Assembly (NCBI GenBank): GCA_026413225.1
Contig: CM048552.1
Span: forward strand, 25,223,001-25,287,000
DNA: 64,000 bases
Direction of reading: 5' to 3'
From: Otis tarda
Lineage: Eukaryota; Chordata; Aves; Otidiformes; Otididae
Numbering within the stretch: position 1 is the first letter of the stretch; each line of letters begins with the position of its first letter. A program made the translations under genes and the position numbers. Below are positions 14,501 to 27,772 of this stretch, piece by piece. The notes under the pieces were generated by a model. The model was given only the letters and a program-made list of their open reading frames with translations. It was not told the DNA's origin and did not search any database.

Positions 14501-15284
14501 AATAAAATAAACAGGAATGTTATAGAGTCAAGTCACTGAAACCTGAAGACTCCACAGTTAACAATCCAAGTAAGTCATACTTCTGAATAGTTAGAAGTAG
14601 TTAGTCCTCCACAGTTACTTTCCTCACGCATACAGTACAGGCCATGATCTGACAGTCAAGACATCACTGCTAAAATATTAATGAAGTATTGCTGGTTTTT
14701 TTTCTGTTGAGGGAAAAAAAAATCACTGCTATATGGTAGAATTGGATTAGGAACTCTTAGAAACACAGTTAAGACATCTCCAGAGCTGTCTTGTTCTGCC
14801 GTGGACCACGCAATAACTGGTGCTTGCAAACACGCTTTGGTATTTGCTCCCCAGTGAGTTTGATCTGACTCTGGTAGAAACAGGAGATTCATCATGTTTT
14901 GTGTTTCTTCTTCTCTGGGTAATGTTGTAGGAATAGCTAACTGTGTTTCAGTGCCTTAATCATACTTTTTGCTTTTAATCTTAAATTTGGATTTCAGCAT
15001 AATCAACTCTGAATTTCAGCTATTTGTAAGGCATAGTTCTGGAGGATGACTGCAATCTGTTAGCTAAAAACCTTGTGCTGGCACCCGTAATTCCAACGTA
15101 GTGTGACTCTTCCTAGTTTTGAAAATCTTGCTTAACTGCTTTGCATAGAGAAACACTGTGTCAGAAATTCAGTTTCTGGTACAGGCAGGAGAGATGAGGT
15201 TGTAGAATCAAAGTACGCACTTTTAATGGCCTTAGCACAGGATCTCCTGTCTGTGGTACCTTGAATGTGACATGCATGTCACAA

Positions 15285-15530
15285 GTTGCAACGGAGGAAA
15301 CTCCAGATGGATATCAGTAAAAACCTTCTGGTAGTGAATGTGGTTAAACACTGGAACAGGTTGCTCAGAGATTTTGCAGAGTTTGCATCCCTGGAGGTGT
15401 GCAGGTCCCTGGACTGGCCGAGGCCCTGAGCACTGCAGTACTTGTAATACAGCAACTTCGATTACTGACCTTGCTTTGCATAAGAGTTTGGACCAGGTGA
15501 CCTCTACAGATACCACCTGTCCTAAATTTT
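15285..15530 (+). mobile_element. Worn CR1 3'-region fragment
   Basis: A decayed CR1 3' region: AACTCCAGATGGATATCAG, then ACACTGGAACAGGTTGC, then TCCCTGGAGGTGTGCAGG, then GACCAGGTGACCTCTACAGA. The order matches the CR1 3' UTR, but the terminal ATTCTATG repeats are gone. It is sense to CADPS2 and an old copy. Confidence 0.75.
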
Positions 15531-18500
15531 TTTTATTTTTGTGCCTGAGCAATACACAAATGGTGTGTACTTGCACAGTATGCTTGATGCTTCCAAGAAA
15601 TTTTGGATTGATTTATTCAGGCATATGCATACCAACTGTATGATGTATTCAGGCATGGACAGGAAAACACATGTGTCTCAAAAGCGTGGGACATACTGAG
15701 CTTTGGCAACATTGCCCAAAAATAAGCAACTGTTAGGAAAATCCCAGACAGAAGTACGCTTAGGTATACCAGTTAGGAAAGGATGGGGCAGACTTATTTT
15801 GTGACATGATCTAGAACCATGAACTGAATGTGACTGTCAAAACAGAAGAAAGCTGGACTGTGGCAACACGACATGGCAGTGCACTGGAACTTATGGGCTC
15901 TTATCACAGCTGAAGTTGCAGAGGTTGCCACTGGTACTGTAAATGGTGTTGGAAATAATCCTGTACCATGGGAAGTACTCATGGTGACAGAGTTGACTTT
16001 TGATGATGTCTGAATACCCTCTCTGGTTCATCTCTCTAGTGTATTAATCGGTTAAGTGCAGTTGTTAAAATTCAGCCTAGTTACTATCTATTTCCTTAAA
16101 ATATAGCCTATTTGCTTGACTTCAGGTGATTGTAACCATGTGGGAAACTACCTATTTTTTGAAGGTTCTTTTTAAAAATCTTCTTAAAAAATAAAGACTT
16201 GAGCAAAAGCTATACCTCTGGAAGAGCTGAGTTAGATCATTAATGGGTTTATTTATGATTCTTAGAAAGCTTACTACAGTGTCAAAGTAGTAATTTAAAC
16301 ATAACCTTTGGGGCATTATATGTAAAGAGGTTGAATTATTACTTCATACACTGAATGTTGCTCAGCCTCAGTTATGCAGTCTTCATCCAGATCATTATAG
16401 TAAGGCCTTGAAGGCTTGTTTTTTTGCTTAATAGCTTAGCGTATTGGAGGCAAAACTTGTTCCAGTGTTTAGTTTAACCAGTAGCTTTAGCTGTTGATAG
16501 TCAACTAGGCAATTTTAGTGTATCTGTGCTTGCTTGCTTGCTTTTTTTTTTTTGTCATCTCTCTCTTATTTCTAATATTTTAGCTAAAGAGCAAATGGTT
16601 GACATTGTTATTTCATTCCTTTTTTTTCCCTCTTTGTTTAGGAAATCTTTACTCCTTGTGAGGGTGGAAAAATTGGGAAGAATTGTAGAAGATGAAGGCA
16701 ATACAATGCATAGGGAAAACCCTTTTCAGTTTATTATGTGCATATTGCAAAATTTGTGATCAAATATTTAGACTTTAGGAATAGAGAAGGGTGATGGCTT
16801 TTTAATTTTCTCCTTTGTGGTATCTAGAGTAAGGTATTTTGATAGAACTGATTTTGAAAAGGGACATCCTAGAGGTAGAGGATGTAACTCCTGTTAGGCT
16901 GTGTGTTTCCCATGTCACCTGGAACAACTCCACTGACTGACAGGAGAAAAAAAAAACCCAACAAACTAACTCGCACCCATAATCCTAAACTTTACAGATT
17001 TTCTGGTCTCCAGGGGTTTTGAGACTTTTAACTAGATGAAAAGCAAAAATGTAATTTTTAATTAAAACTTTTTTTTCTGGTATCAACAGTAGTAGCCATG
17101 TATCTTCCAAGAGCTGTATGATGTGTAGTTTCATTCTTCTCATCCTAGATTACTTGAATACCTAATTTTTATATATGTTAGGATGGTAGCAATTTAAGGG
17201 AGTGAAATGTCTCTCGGAACCGTAGCTGGTAATATGTTAATCAAAGACATTATACTGCAAATACTTGCCAGCACAGAAGTAAAGGTAAATTGAGAAGAGC
17301 TTGCTGGTTCCATTTCTACACTTCATAAATTTGGGAATGAATTTCAGCAGGACGATGTGAAAGTGTTCCCCGTAGATTTTTAATGAACGTTCAAGAGTAA
17401 CTCAAGTAAGTAGGAAGGTGCATCTCTGCTCACTTATCTGCAGCCCGTGTTACTCTGAGGGCTATTCTCTGATTACTGCTATACCCAGTTTGGGTTTTTC
17501 TTAAAGCTCTTTTCTCCCTCTTTTCTTCCTTTTTGTGCTTGTCTATGAAAATCCGGCACAGGGCGTTGTCCCTCGGTGCTTGGATCATGTTGAGCTTTGT
17601 TCTGGCCAGTTTCAATGCCAGAAACCCAGGTGAATCTGATACTTTGGATTTCTCTTCTGCTATTTGTTCACAACTAACCAATTTCATTTGTGTATGTCTT
17701 CCCTCCCCACCTCTATTTCTTAACATTATAAAGCTGTTTTTTCCAGTGTAAGCAGAAACTCAGCACAATATGTGATTAAGAGCATTACTGTCTTTTCTTG
17801 TGTTAGGATGTCTGTAGTTAAGGGATTCATCAAGTGTTAAAGCTGGTTGGCTTAGACTCTGTCCTCTCCTTCATACCCTCAGACCAAGTTTTAAAACCAG
17901 TTGTTATATCACAGTTGTTTACTGTGCATGTAAAGACCAAGCAGTTTAGTAACCAAGCAGTTACCAAACTGTATTTGTAATACTATTTTTCTAGACTATA
18001 TTACCTCAATTGCTGTTTTCTAAATAAATGATCATTGAATTCTCATAATATTTCTTACCACTAGATTTCTTGTAACTGTGTGCTGCTTTTTCTTGTCTAT
18101 TTTCCATTACCTAGCTCCTAGTCAGAAATGTAAGACTTCTACAATATTTATTTAATCTTGATCTGACTCGTTTTTTTTCCTCTGTACTGAGTTTGACAAA
18201 TGCACATCATATCCCAAAATACTGTGTCAATCCAGTTCCCTTTTAAACCTTAATGAACAATCCGTGACAAGCTAATTATGGATATTTATAACAGTTCTAG
18301 ACTTAGTAATATATTTATATGAAAAAGTTATTAGATGCTATACTGTCCCTTGAGCAAAGAAATGATCCTGTATGAGTTAAAATTTGAAGGTGGTAAAAAT
18401 TAAATTCATCTATTGTGTGTCCTGTCTTTCCAGGAGAAACCCTGGCACTGGTTTAAGTGATTTAATCTCTAGCAAACGTTAGAGAAGAGGAAATGACCAT

Positions 18501-20148
18501 GATTACTTGTTGGCTGGTTCCTGGGTTGAGCTGAGGGTCGGCAGAACATTGTTGCTATATGACAATTTCCACATTTGGGTTACTTCATTAAGTCAAAGAA
18601 CAGCTATTTCTTCTATCCAAATGCTTCTGCAAGTGACAACCTACTGCACTTGGCTCAAACTTGACTCCCTCACTTGGATCTTGCATCGTCTGTCCCTGCT
18701 CCACCTGGCTTACATCCGATGCTGTTGCCTTTTCCTGCCAGTCTGTGGCTGGATTTTATCAAACATGGTTCTGTAATACGCCCCAGGAACTACTGCAGTC
18801 TAAATCAATAGTATAAAACTCTCAAATTTTCAATCACTTTTCGCTTTCCAGCCTCATTCCTGCAGGTATACTGTGCTTTCACTTCCTAGCAGGGAAGCGT
18901 GGACTGTTGGTATAAGAAAGGAATACTGGGGTTTCACAGGCATGGGCTGTTCTGGGAAAGACTAGTGAGTTGTGCTGTGAGTACAGAAAAGAATATCTAT
19001 TTAAAAAATTAATCATAAGTAAATCTTCAATGCACATGTTTTTGTAATGAAAACACTTGGATTTGAAGTGACTTTTTGCCTAACCTGGTTATTTGGATTG
19101 GGATTGTTGCAGTGGAGAACGTCTTGAGGCCTTGTTCTTTGATATATGTAAGCTGTCCAAGAAGAGGCAGAAAATAAAACATACTTGCTGTAAGCTGTGC
19201 AGAGTAAGAATTAAGACCTTAGAGATAACATTACCAGCAGATCTACTTTGTTATACTGCAAATTTTAGGAGAAAAAAAAAATCTTTCCTGGGTAATGAGT
19301 TTTAGTAACTGGCTATATTTATTTTTGCATTGAATATACATGTATGGAGTAAACAAATCTGTAGTATTGTACCGTAAAACCTTGTAGTTTGTTGTGATTC
19401 ATTCAGTTTACTCATTGAAGAGAGAGCAAGTTATCAATACATCCAGCATGGTACAGAGTCATGTTTCAGCTGGCAGACAGTCAGCTTTTGTTTTCAATAT
19501 TCTGTCCTGTTTAGTATTCAGAGCATGGAGAGAACGTGATGTAAGGGAATTGGTTTGCTGTTTTACTGACTGACTCAGGCATTTAACTCTGTTCCCTCAA
19601 GGCATCAAAGACTGCAATAAAGGAAATACATTTTGCCAGTAACTTTGTATGGAAATAAGTGCAGCTTAATAACTTTTTAAATTAGTGCTAACATTATTGC
19701 ACAGTGGAGAACACCTTAATTAAACTTGTCTTTTGGGTTTTTTTTGTTTCCTCTGAGCCTGTGTTACTGATACTGAAATCTTATCTAAATCTAACCTCTG
19801 ATTTATAATTGCAGATGAGTTTTGTTTTGTTTTTTTTTTTAATAAGTTGAAACTTCAATTGAAATGTGATTTCTTCCAGTACTATTTCTTGTGGGAAAGC
19901 AGAATTCTGCTATGACTTTATTCCTCCTTATTTTTAAGTAGGATAAATGATAAGGTTAAGGCCAGATTTCTCCAGACTTTCATGCTCTAGTTTCACAGAA
20001 TTACATTTCTCTCAACACTTCGTATTGTGCGTTGCAGTGTGTCTGATGGTCACTGTTGCTTGCACAAAAGGGCTGTATGGGAAATGAGTTACTGAGATAC
20101 AACTGTAAAGGACATGAAGTTTTTAGTTAACCATTGTTTTGAAAAACC
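15531..20148. other. Intron stretch without recognised feature
   Basis: AT-rich sequence with no transposon tail and no exon. Small open frames (for example 17533-17751 + and 17430-17726 -) overlap on opposite strands and have no recognisable product. Confidence 0.55.
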
Positions 20149-21839
20149 TAATAAAATATCTTTGTCTCAGTCTTTAATAGGGAGACCAGTTGATATCCAG
20201 GTATGCAGCCCCCTCGGCTGGAACAGAGGGACAGAGAGCAGAATGAAACCCCCATAATCCAAGGGGAAATGGTTAGCAACCTGCTACACCACTTAGACAC
20301 ACACAAGTCTATGGGGCTGGATGGGATCCACCCAAGGATACTGAGGGAGCTGGCGGAAGTGCTTAGCAAGCCTCTTTCAGTCACTTACCAGCGGTCCTGG
20401 CTAACCAGGGAGGTCCCAGATGACTGGAGGTTAGCAAATATGGTGCACATCTACATGAAGGGCTGGAAGGAGGATCCAGGGAGATACAGGCCTGTCAGTT
20501 TGACCTCAGTGATGAGGAAGGTTATGGAGCAGATCATCTTGAGTGCCATCACATGGCACATACAGGACAACCAGGTGATTGGGCCCAGTCATCATGGGTT
20601 TATGAAAGGTAGATCCTGCTTGGCTAACCTGATCTCCTTCCATGGCAAGATGACCCATTAGTGGATGAGGGAAAGGCTGTGGATGTTGTCTACTTAGACG
20701 TCAGTAAAGCCTTTGACACTATTTCCCACAACATCCTCCTGGAGAAACTGGCTGCTCATGGCTTGGACAGGTGTACTTTTCACTGGGTAAAAACTAACTG
20801 AATGGCTGGACCAAAAGAGTTGTGGTGAATTGAGTTAAATCCTGCTGGCAGCCAGTCACAAGTGGTGTTCCCCAGGGCTCAGTGCTGGGGCCAGTTCTGT
20901 TTAATATCTTTATCAATGATCTGGACGAGGGGATCAAGCGCACCCTCAGTGAGTTTGCAGACAACACCAATTTAGGTGGGAGTGTTGATCTGCTTGATGG
21001 TAAGAAGGCTCTGCAGAGGGATTTGGACGGGCTGGATCAATGGGCTGAGGTCAATTGTATGAGGTTCAACAAGGCCAAGTGCTGGGTCCAGCACTTGGGT
21101 CACAACAACCCCATACAATGCTACCGGCTTGGGGAAGAGTGGCTGGAAAGCTGCTTTGCAGAAAAGGAGCTGGGGCTGTTGGTTAACAACCGGCTGAACA
21201 TGAGCCAGCAGTGTGCCCAGGTGTCCAAGAAGGCCAACAGCACCGTGGCTTGTGTCAGAAATAGTGTGGCCAGCAGGAGTAGGGATGTGGTTGACCCTTA
21301 ATACCCAGCACTGGTGAGGCTGCACTTTGAATACTGTGTTCATTTTTGGGCCCCTCACTACAAGGAGGACTTTGAGGTGATGGAGCGTGTCTAGAGAAGA
21401 GCAACGAAGCTGGTGAAGGGTCTGGAGAACAAGTCTTATGAGAAGCAGCTGAGGGAACTGGGATTGTTTAGTCTGGAGAAAAGGAGGCTGAGGGGAAACC
21501 TTATTACTCTCTACAACTACCTGAAAGGAGGTTGTAGTGAGGTGGGTGCTGGTCTCTTTTCTCAGGTTACAAGTGATAGGGTGGGAGGAACCAGCCTCAA
21601 GTTGTACCAGGAGAAGTTTAGATTGGATATTAGGAAAAATTCCTTCACCAGAAGAGTTGTCAAGCCTTGGAACAGGCTGCCCAGGAAGTAGTTGAGTCAC
21701 TGTCCCTGGAGGTATTTAAAAGACTTGTAGATGTGATGCTTAGGGACATGGTTTAGTGGTGGATGTGGCAGTGCTATGTTAATGCTTGAACTCAATGATC
21801 TTGAAGTCATTTCCAACCTAAATGATTCTATGATTCTAT
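20149..21839 (+). mobile_element. CR1 retrotransposon, 5'-truncated, with decayed reverse transcriptase region
   Basis: About 1.7 kb in sense with CADPS2, ending in the CR1 tail (TTCCAACCTAAATGATTC, then TATGATTCTAT). It keeps the 3' part of ORF2. The linker and palm start (GLDGIHPRILREL) are in one frame at 20203-20661. RT motif A, YLDVSKAFDT, is at 20691-20720 in another frame after an apparent 1-nt loss near 20657. A further frameshift lies near 20793. The RT box reads FADN at 20954-20965 instead of the FADD expected for CR1. The ORF1 and endonuclease regions are absent. Known: CR1 copies insert by target-primed reverse transcription and are usually 5'-truncated. It cannot be active. Confidence 0.97.
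20203..21301 (+). pseudogene. Broken CR1 ORF2 (reverse transcriptase) remnant
   Basis: Open segments at 20203-20661 and 20882-21301 lie in different frames and carry successive RT blocks. Between them is the YLDVSKAFDT palm motif in another frame. The catalytic FADD box is changed to FADN, which removes one metal-binding Asp. At least two frameshifts are visible. No function remains; it is listed because it yields some of the longest open frames in the window. Confidence 0.92.
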
Positions 21840-24800
21840 CCTAATACAAGAATGTTAGGGACCTAAACCCCAAAGTTTATTAATTGATTTAGAAAAATGC
21901 GTCTTTGTAAAACTGGTGGTGTGACTGAATTGTATCTCATCTGTCTACCTTTTTGTCATGGCAAAAGAAAGGAGCAGGTATTTGCGGTGGTGAATAATCA
22001 AGTCTTTGGAAGACAGTGGTACTGTGTTCATTAGGTAGAATTTGAAATAATAAGTCAAGTGTGAGTAGCTTGTGTTGAATATAGGAAAAGTTGGATCACA
22101 AAGGTTATTTAGTGGGAAGCAAGAATTCTGTCTGGAAGGAGGACTGAGTTGAAGCTGCTTTACATTTCTAGTACTGGTGGAGAATTGCTGTGTCCATCCA
22201 TGAGCTGTGAGGGATGGAAGGAAAGGGAAACTTGAGTGTGAACAACATTGTGAGCCTCTGAGGAGGGCTATACTGGACCCAGGTTGACACCTGGGCACCA
22301 TGGGAGAGATACCAGAATGACAGTGTAACACCAGTCCCTTTTTCTAAGTGAAACCTGAGGTGAGGAAAGAAGAAAAGAGAACTGTGGGTTGTCTGCTTAG
22401 ATGAGCCTGTTGAATGAGTTCTCCTTGTGCATATGAGCTGAAGTTAGTGCAAAGGTGAAATCTTCTGGATCCTCTCTGAAGCATCTGTGAGGAAGAAAAT
22501 ACATAAGCAGAAAATTGGTTTATGAAAGCTGAAAGACTATAAAGTTTTGAAAACAGTACAAAAATAGGGAAGGCAAAGATGGGTTATGTTTGGAAAGGAA
22601 TCATGGAAGATCTTGATGAAAGCTGTTCTGATAACATCAGTGAAGAGCTTACATAGTTTGGGTAGGGTGAAGGTAGAAATCTACAGGGAGATGTCATAAA
22701 TGGTGTAGTTTCTGCATGTGGTTTGAGTAATTTAGATTCAAATATTGAAGTTACATTTTTATTCACGAGAGTCGGGAGTGTTTGTTTTTCCAGGTCGTCT
22801 TCTGCCTTTCTGCTGAGAGCAGGCCTGACAAAAGAGAAGGAGGAGAGGTGAGATGGGTAGCAGCATGCTAGAAGCTCTGTGGTCACCAAAGCTGGAGGCA
22901 GGAGTAAGGAAAGAGGGGAGAGCACATGTGGAGGCCCCAGGTTATTGCTAGGAAAGGGACAATTTTGAGGGCAGTGGGGGAAAATGAAGGAGATGCTGGG
23001 GAGCGGTAGGGGCAGGCCAGCCCTTAAAGTGGGGGCAAGCTGGGATGCTGGTGGAGGGCTGGAGTTGGGATAAAGCCTGGAGAAAGTGTTCAGAGTCAGC
23101 CTCCACCTGTCAGTCGCTTGGGAAAGCGATGGTGATGAGACAGCTTCAAGGCCAAGTCAAGGAGTCGTATCAGTGGGTGAGGATCGGGCTGAGGATCAAG
23201 GAGGCAAGAGATGGAGCACTGACAAGTGCTATGCAGCCACCACGGGGTCCAGGAGCAAGCGGTTCCCGAGGCAGGAGGGTCAGGACCTCTCTGCTACCCT
23301 TTTCCACCACAGCTCTTTGCCACAAAAGCTGATCCCTGAGTTGGCCGGCATGTTGTACAGCAGAGGTAACAAACCCAGGTGTTTTACTCAGATGTTATGT
23401 ACAATACTGTCTGTTATTCAAGTCATCTGGAGTCCGAGCATATACACGCTGGAGACGAAATTAAAGCTCTGCAGTTGCAGGAATTGTGATGGCCTGAATT
23501 GTACTCATCAGGTCGCAGAAGGACTTTGGCGAGAACCAAGGAGCATCTGTGTCGGGTTGCTTTATACAGCATTTTCACAAGGGAAGACAGAGTTAAGACT
23601 CAGGAGTGAAATTTGGAGATGATAATTAGGAGGTGCTGTGAGAGCAAATATTGCAACTTCATTTCGAGTGATTATGAAGAAGGAAATATTTAATTACGTA
23701 AAAAAGGAAACAGAATCCAGAATCTTGGTTATGAAAGAATTTATTTATTTATTTATTTATCTAGTGTATGAAGCTGCTTATCCTCTCCAAAAAAAAAAAG
23801 GATAGGAACAAGGATGATATGGGAAAAAGATGCTTGTAAACAGAAGTAAATTCTAAAATGCTTGGGTGATATGAATACTTACCAAGAAGAGGACATCACT
23901 TAGCATAGCAAAAGGCAGCACTAGAAATAGGATTAAGATCCAGCAAAAAAAAAGATGAAGTTCTGAGTCACTATTAGGAAGAGCCTGACAATAAAATCTG
24001 TTACCTACTGTTATAATTTCCCAGTTTAATGATTATGAGGATCCTATTGCTTGGAACCTCTAAAAGTGAATGGACAGCCATTTATATGTGATATTCTAGG
24101 GGGATTTTTTTAAGTACTTCTCCTTTTAAGGGAATTTTAATCAAGTGTTTTCTTCTGGCTCTTAGTTATATAAAGATTGCCTAGGGAGATATAACTTTGG
24201 ATAGAATTAGTATACCAATCTCTTGGGCCTCTCTTAAGAAATGTGTGAAGTCTGACAGATTTATTTAGAATGTGAAAACTGTGCATTTAGATTTATATAC
24301 TGTATTTTCATTCTACATTTTAATGTTATAGTTTATAGTTCTGAGGCAGGCTCATTTTACCAGACAGGTGAGTGAATTTGCACTAACTGATGAATTTACT
24401 TTACCTGTTAGTAAAGATGCTGTGGGGAAAAAAAGATGTCAACGGATGTTTGTCCTGTGTGTAAACTTTTCACAGACTAAAATAACGCTTGAACAAAAGA
24501 GGACACTGTAGTCAAAATGAGATTGACTGTGGAATAGTCGATCTTACGTTTCAGATATGTGGGTCACTCAGAGCAAGTGTCTAAATTTAGATAGTATGTG
24601 TATGTACTTTGGCATAGCAAGGATGAATTGAATCTGGTGTAAGCAGACATCTGACAAAACATGTTTGATTGATTGTAATATGCTTGAGGGTCATGTGTAA
24701 TCTGTGCAGCCCTCTTGGAAGGGGTTTGGGACTTTTTCTGGTTTGAGAATTCAAAACGAAGTGGAGTGCTACCTAAAGCTGCAATCAGATGTCATAAGAA

Positions 24801-26879
24801 AATCTGTATTGCTCACCCGGTAGTTTCAGCTGCATAAATTAAGCCCTGAGAACTTTCTGCAAACTGACCAGAAGGACTGTGATGATCTAATCTGACTCCG
24901 TAATTATGTGCATTTAAAAATGCATCCTGTTCCTTTTTTCAAATCCTTTCTTTCTGCTAGAACATTTGATTCAGGAAGATGTTCCTTTGTACTTAAATCT
25001 TCAGATGATGGAGAGTCTTCTATGTATCTTGATGAGCAGAACCTAGTGGTGTATTTTTTTTTTTCTTTAAGAGTTTTCATTTGAATGTATTAGACTGCTG
25101 ATGTTGAAAATGCTGTAGCCGTCACGGCTCTTGGGTGTAAGGAGAACAAAATTTGTGGGAGAAAATTAATGCCTTCTATTAGACCAGTCTTTATGATAGG
25201 GAGAGTCAGGGAAGGAGGAGGGAGTTTTAGGCATGTGAGATATTCAAGTTTGAGATAGAAGCATAAAATTTCAGTTAACTGCTAGCTGGGGATAGTTGTT
25301 CTTCATTGAACTATACAGTAGTCAATCAGACTGCTAGAGAATAGATAGTGGTGAAAAGTGTACATGTGTATTGGGGAGGACATGATAAAGCTTTTACCTA
25401 CTTTTTGGTCATTGTTCTGTTATAATTTTATAATACAACACAAAACTAAACTTTCTTGGGTTCATGAGTACTGCAGTCCTCTAGGTTTATGGAAATTAGT
25501 TATCTGAGACGGCTCTGAGAGATGGGGCTGGAAGGTCAGAGATGGAGCACTTTGACGAGAAGTGTGCTCTTTGCTGTTAAGGAAATGTTTGTGCGAGTTG
25601 GTTGCCATGTGCAGTTGCTTAGTTATATCCCCGTGGTTTTCATGAGATCATCTGCTGTGCTGGTTCAAAATCATATTATGTGCTGAGAAATAAATGTATT
25701 CAGGGATTTGGATGTGTCTGTCACAGAGGATGTTTATTGTGATGGCTATGTAGATGTTTAGTGTTTATTGTGCAGATAGTGTCTAGATTTGTTATAAATG
25801 GATTCCTGAGACCCTTTAAAAAGTAGGAGATGGAAATGTTTGAAGGCTCATCTTGAGAAGCTGGGGAAGGAATTCAAGGTAGAAATTTCTACCACTACAG
25901 ATTTCCAAAGCAGGAGAGTATATGACAAATACAAGTGTACAAGATGAGATGAGGTGATACCTGGATTAGCTCATTCCAAGCTGCAGTCTCTTTTGCAGCA
26001 GTGGTGCAGACAAAACTGAAGGTCACTTGGGTTAGCACAGTATTTCTTTTTTGGTTTGTTTTTTTTTTTTCTGTGATCGTTAATATTATGGCTCTTTGAG
26101 CATCCCACTTCTTCCATACCATAGTTAGACTGAGTTGTGTGTGGTCATGTGTAATGTATGTGTGTCTATACGATATGAAGATGTAACTGTTAATGGCCTT
26201 ACAGCCAGGCTTTACCTCTATTTTTTTTTAGGTTCTTCTGTTTGTTAATTTGAATTAAAAAGAAAAAAAAACAGTCCCTCTAGCCAACTACACTATTTCT
26301 AACAGTAGCCTTAATCAGATGCCTAGGCAGTGATTGAAAATGGAGCAAGTGTATGTGGTAATTCCCAGAATTATATGAATTTCAGGAACTTCCTATACCA
26401 GATTGGGGGTAGTGGGGGTTGTATTTAGTGTGTAGCATTTCTGTGCAAGTAATCTACAGTAGACTTCTCTTCCATGAACTTCTCTCGTCTCCTAAGTAGA
26501 TTTTTGGTACCTACGATGTACTCTGGCAAGGTGTTGATGCGTGTCTGTTATCCACTAATCTTGTTAAATTTTCTTGACACTAATTTGTTAGTTGGAGTTG
26601 GAGGCTTGTAATTAATGAGATAGTTGTTAAGTATGAATTTATTGCCCTTAACCTGAAGAGTGATTCAGCTGTGTGGACCGTCTGCGCCTACCTAGTTTGA
26701 GGCAGGCTGGAAAGCTTTAGTTCAAAATAACTATTTATGCTCCAATTTATGTATTATCAATTTGTCTTTCTGATCTCCATAAAGTGGTATTTTCATGTTT
26801 CTGTTGGCTTATGAACCGGGGAAGTGCATGAGTGGGTTGACCAAAAGATGCTGATGTACGAGTAATCAAGCGTAGATTG
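21840..26879. other. Intron stretch with a GC-richer patch
   Basis: No transposon was recognised. Bases 22920-23340 are noticeably G-rich against the local AT-rich background, and the 178-codon open frame at 23086-23622 has no recognisable domain. A TTTA microsatellite lies at 23740-23760. The rest is AT-rich without features. Confidence 0.55.
23740..23760 (+). repeat. (TTTA)5 microsatellite
   Basis: About five perfect TTTA units in a 21-base stretch, followed by CTAGTG. Simple sequence. Confidence 0.95.
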
Positions 26880-27772
26880 GCTTGGAAAATAGAACTGAAT
26901 GCAGCCTCGGCACATTCTCAGATGACATCAAATTGAGAGGAGCACTTCATAGCAGAAGGGCAGGGACACTACTCAGGGGACTCTTGACTTTCCGGCCAAA
27001 TGAGACAACAAGAATCTCCAGATGTTCAGCACAGACAAAAGCCAAGCCACACTTTCAAGCCAGAGCCCTGTGTACCTTTACAGGCAAGAGATCGACTGGC
27101 TGGGTCCTCCACAGCAAAGAACTTGGGGATCCTGGTGGAGAGCAAGTGGAGCATGAATTGGGGCAATGAAGGCTGGCCACATGTTCAGCTGCATTAGCAG
27201 GAGTGCAGCTAGCAGGTCAAGGGAATTACGTTTATTTTCCCATTTGCTTGACACTGGTGTGACCACATCTGGAATACTCTGTCCATTTTTGGGTCCTCAA
27301 GTTAGAAGAGTTGTATCAACAAACTGGAAGAAGTCCATCAGGGTCCCCTCAGATGCTTAGAGAGATGGAAGACATGGTACACAAGGGGAGGTGGAGAGGT
27401 TAGAGTTGGTTTAGTTTGGAGAAGGTTGAGAGGTTAACTGCTGTCTTGTAGTCCTTAGAGGGGACAGGGCTATAGAGAAGATGGAGCCAGACTCTTTTTA
27501 GAGGTGGACAGGGAAAAAGCAGGAAGGAATAGTCACAAGCCACAACGCAGGCACTTCTGCCTAGATGTTAGGAGGCAGGGGAGGAACTTGCAACAAAAAA
27601 GCATTGGAGCAGGTTACACAGAGAATCTGCAGTATCTTCACCTTGGAGATACGCAAAGCTTGTCTGGACAAGCATGATGTATCTTCACAGCTAGCCTTGC
27701 TTGGAGAAGGAGGTTTGACTAGATGAATTCTAGAGGTCTGATCCACCCTAAATTTCTCTGTTTCACAGCCCT
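26880..27772 (+). mobile_element. Very old CR1 copy
   Basis: A long degenerate CR1 in sense with CADPS2. Blocks in the right order are: the RT box region (TTCTCAGATGACATC, an FSDD-like box), AACTTGGGGATCCTGGTGG, AGTGCAGCTAGCAGGTCAAG, CATCTGGAATACTCTGTCC, TTGGTTTAGTTTGGAGAAGG, TGGAGCCAGACTC, TTGGAGCAGGTTACACAGAG and TTTGACTAGATGAATTC. The terminal repeat is worn (TTTCTCTGTTTC). Many small indels make it clearly older than the CR1 at 20149. Confidence 0.85.

Larger units (their letters stand above)
1016..15284. other. Long repeat-poor intron stretch, no gene seen
   Basis: About 14.3 kb of AT-rich sequence without a recognisable CR1 tail, LTR end or exon. Open frames are short (under 100 codons) and have no recognisable product. 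It contains T runs at 6044-6060 and 7400-7417 and a C run at 11564-11578. Conserved non-coding elements cannot be judged without alignment. Confidence 0.6.

Noticed and set aside
20972..21700. 242-codon open frame on the minus strand
   Set aside because: It lies wholly antisense to the CR1 reverse transcriptase and 3' region; such long antisense frames are a by-product of CR1 codon composition.
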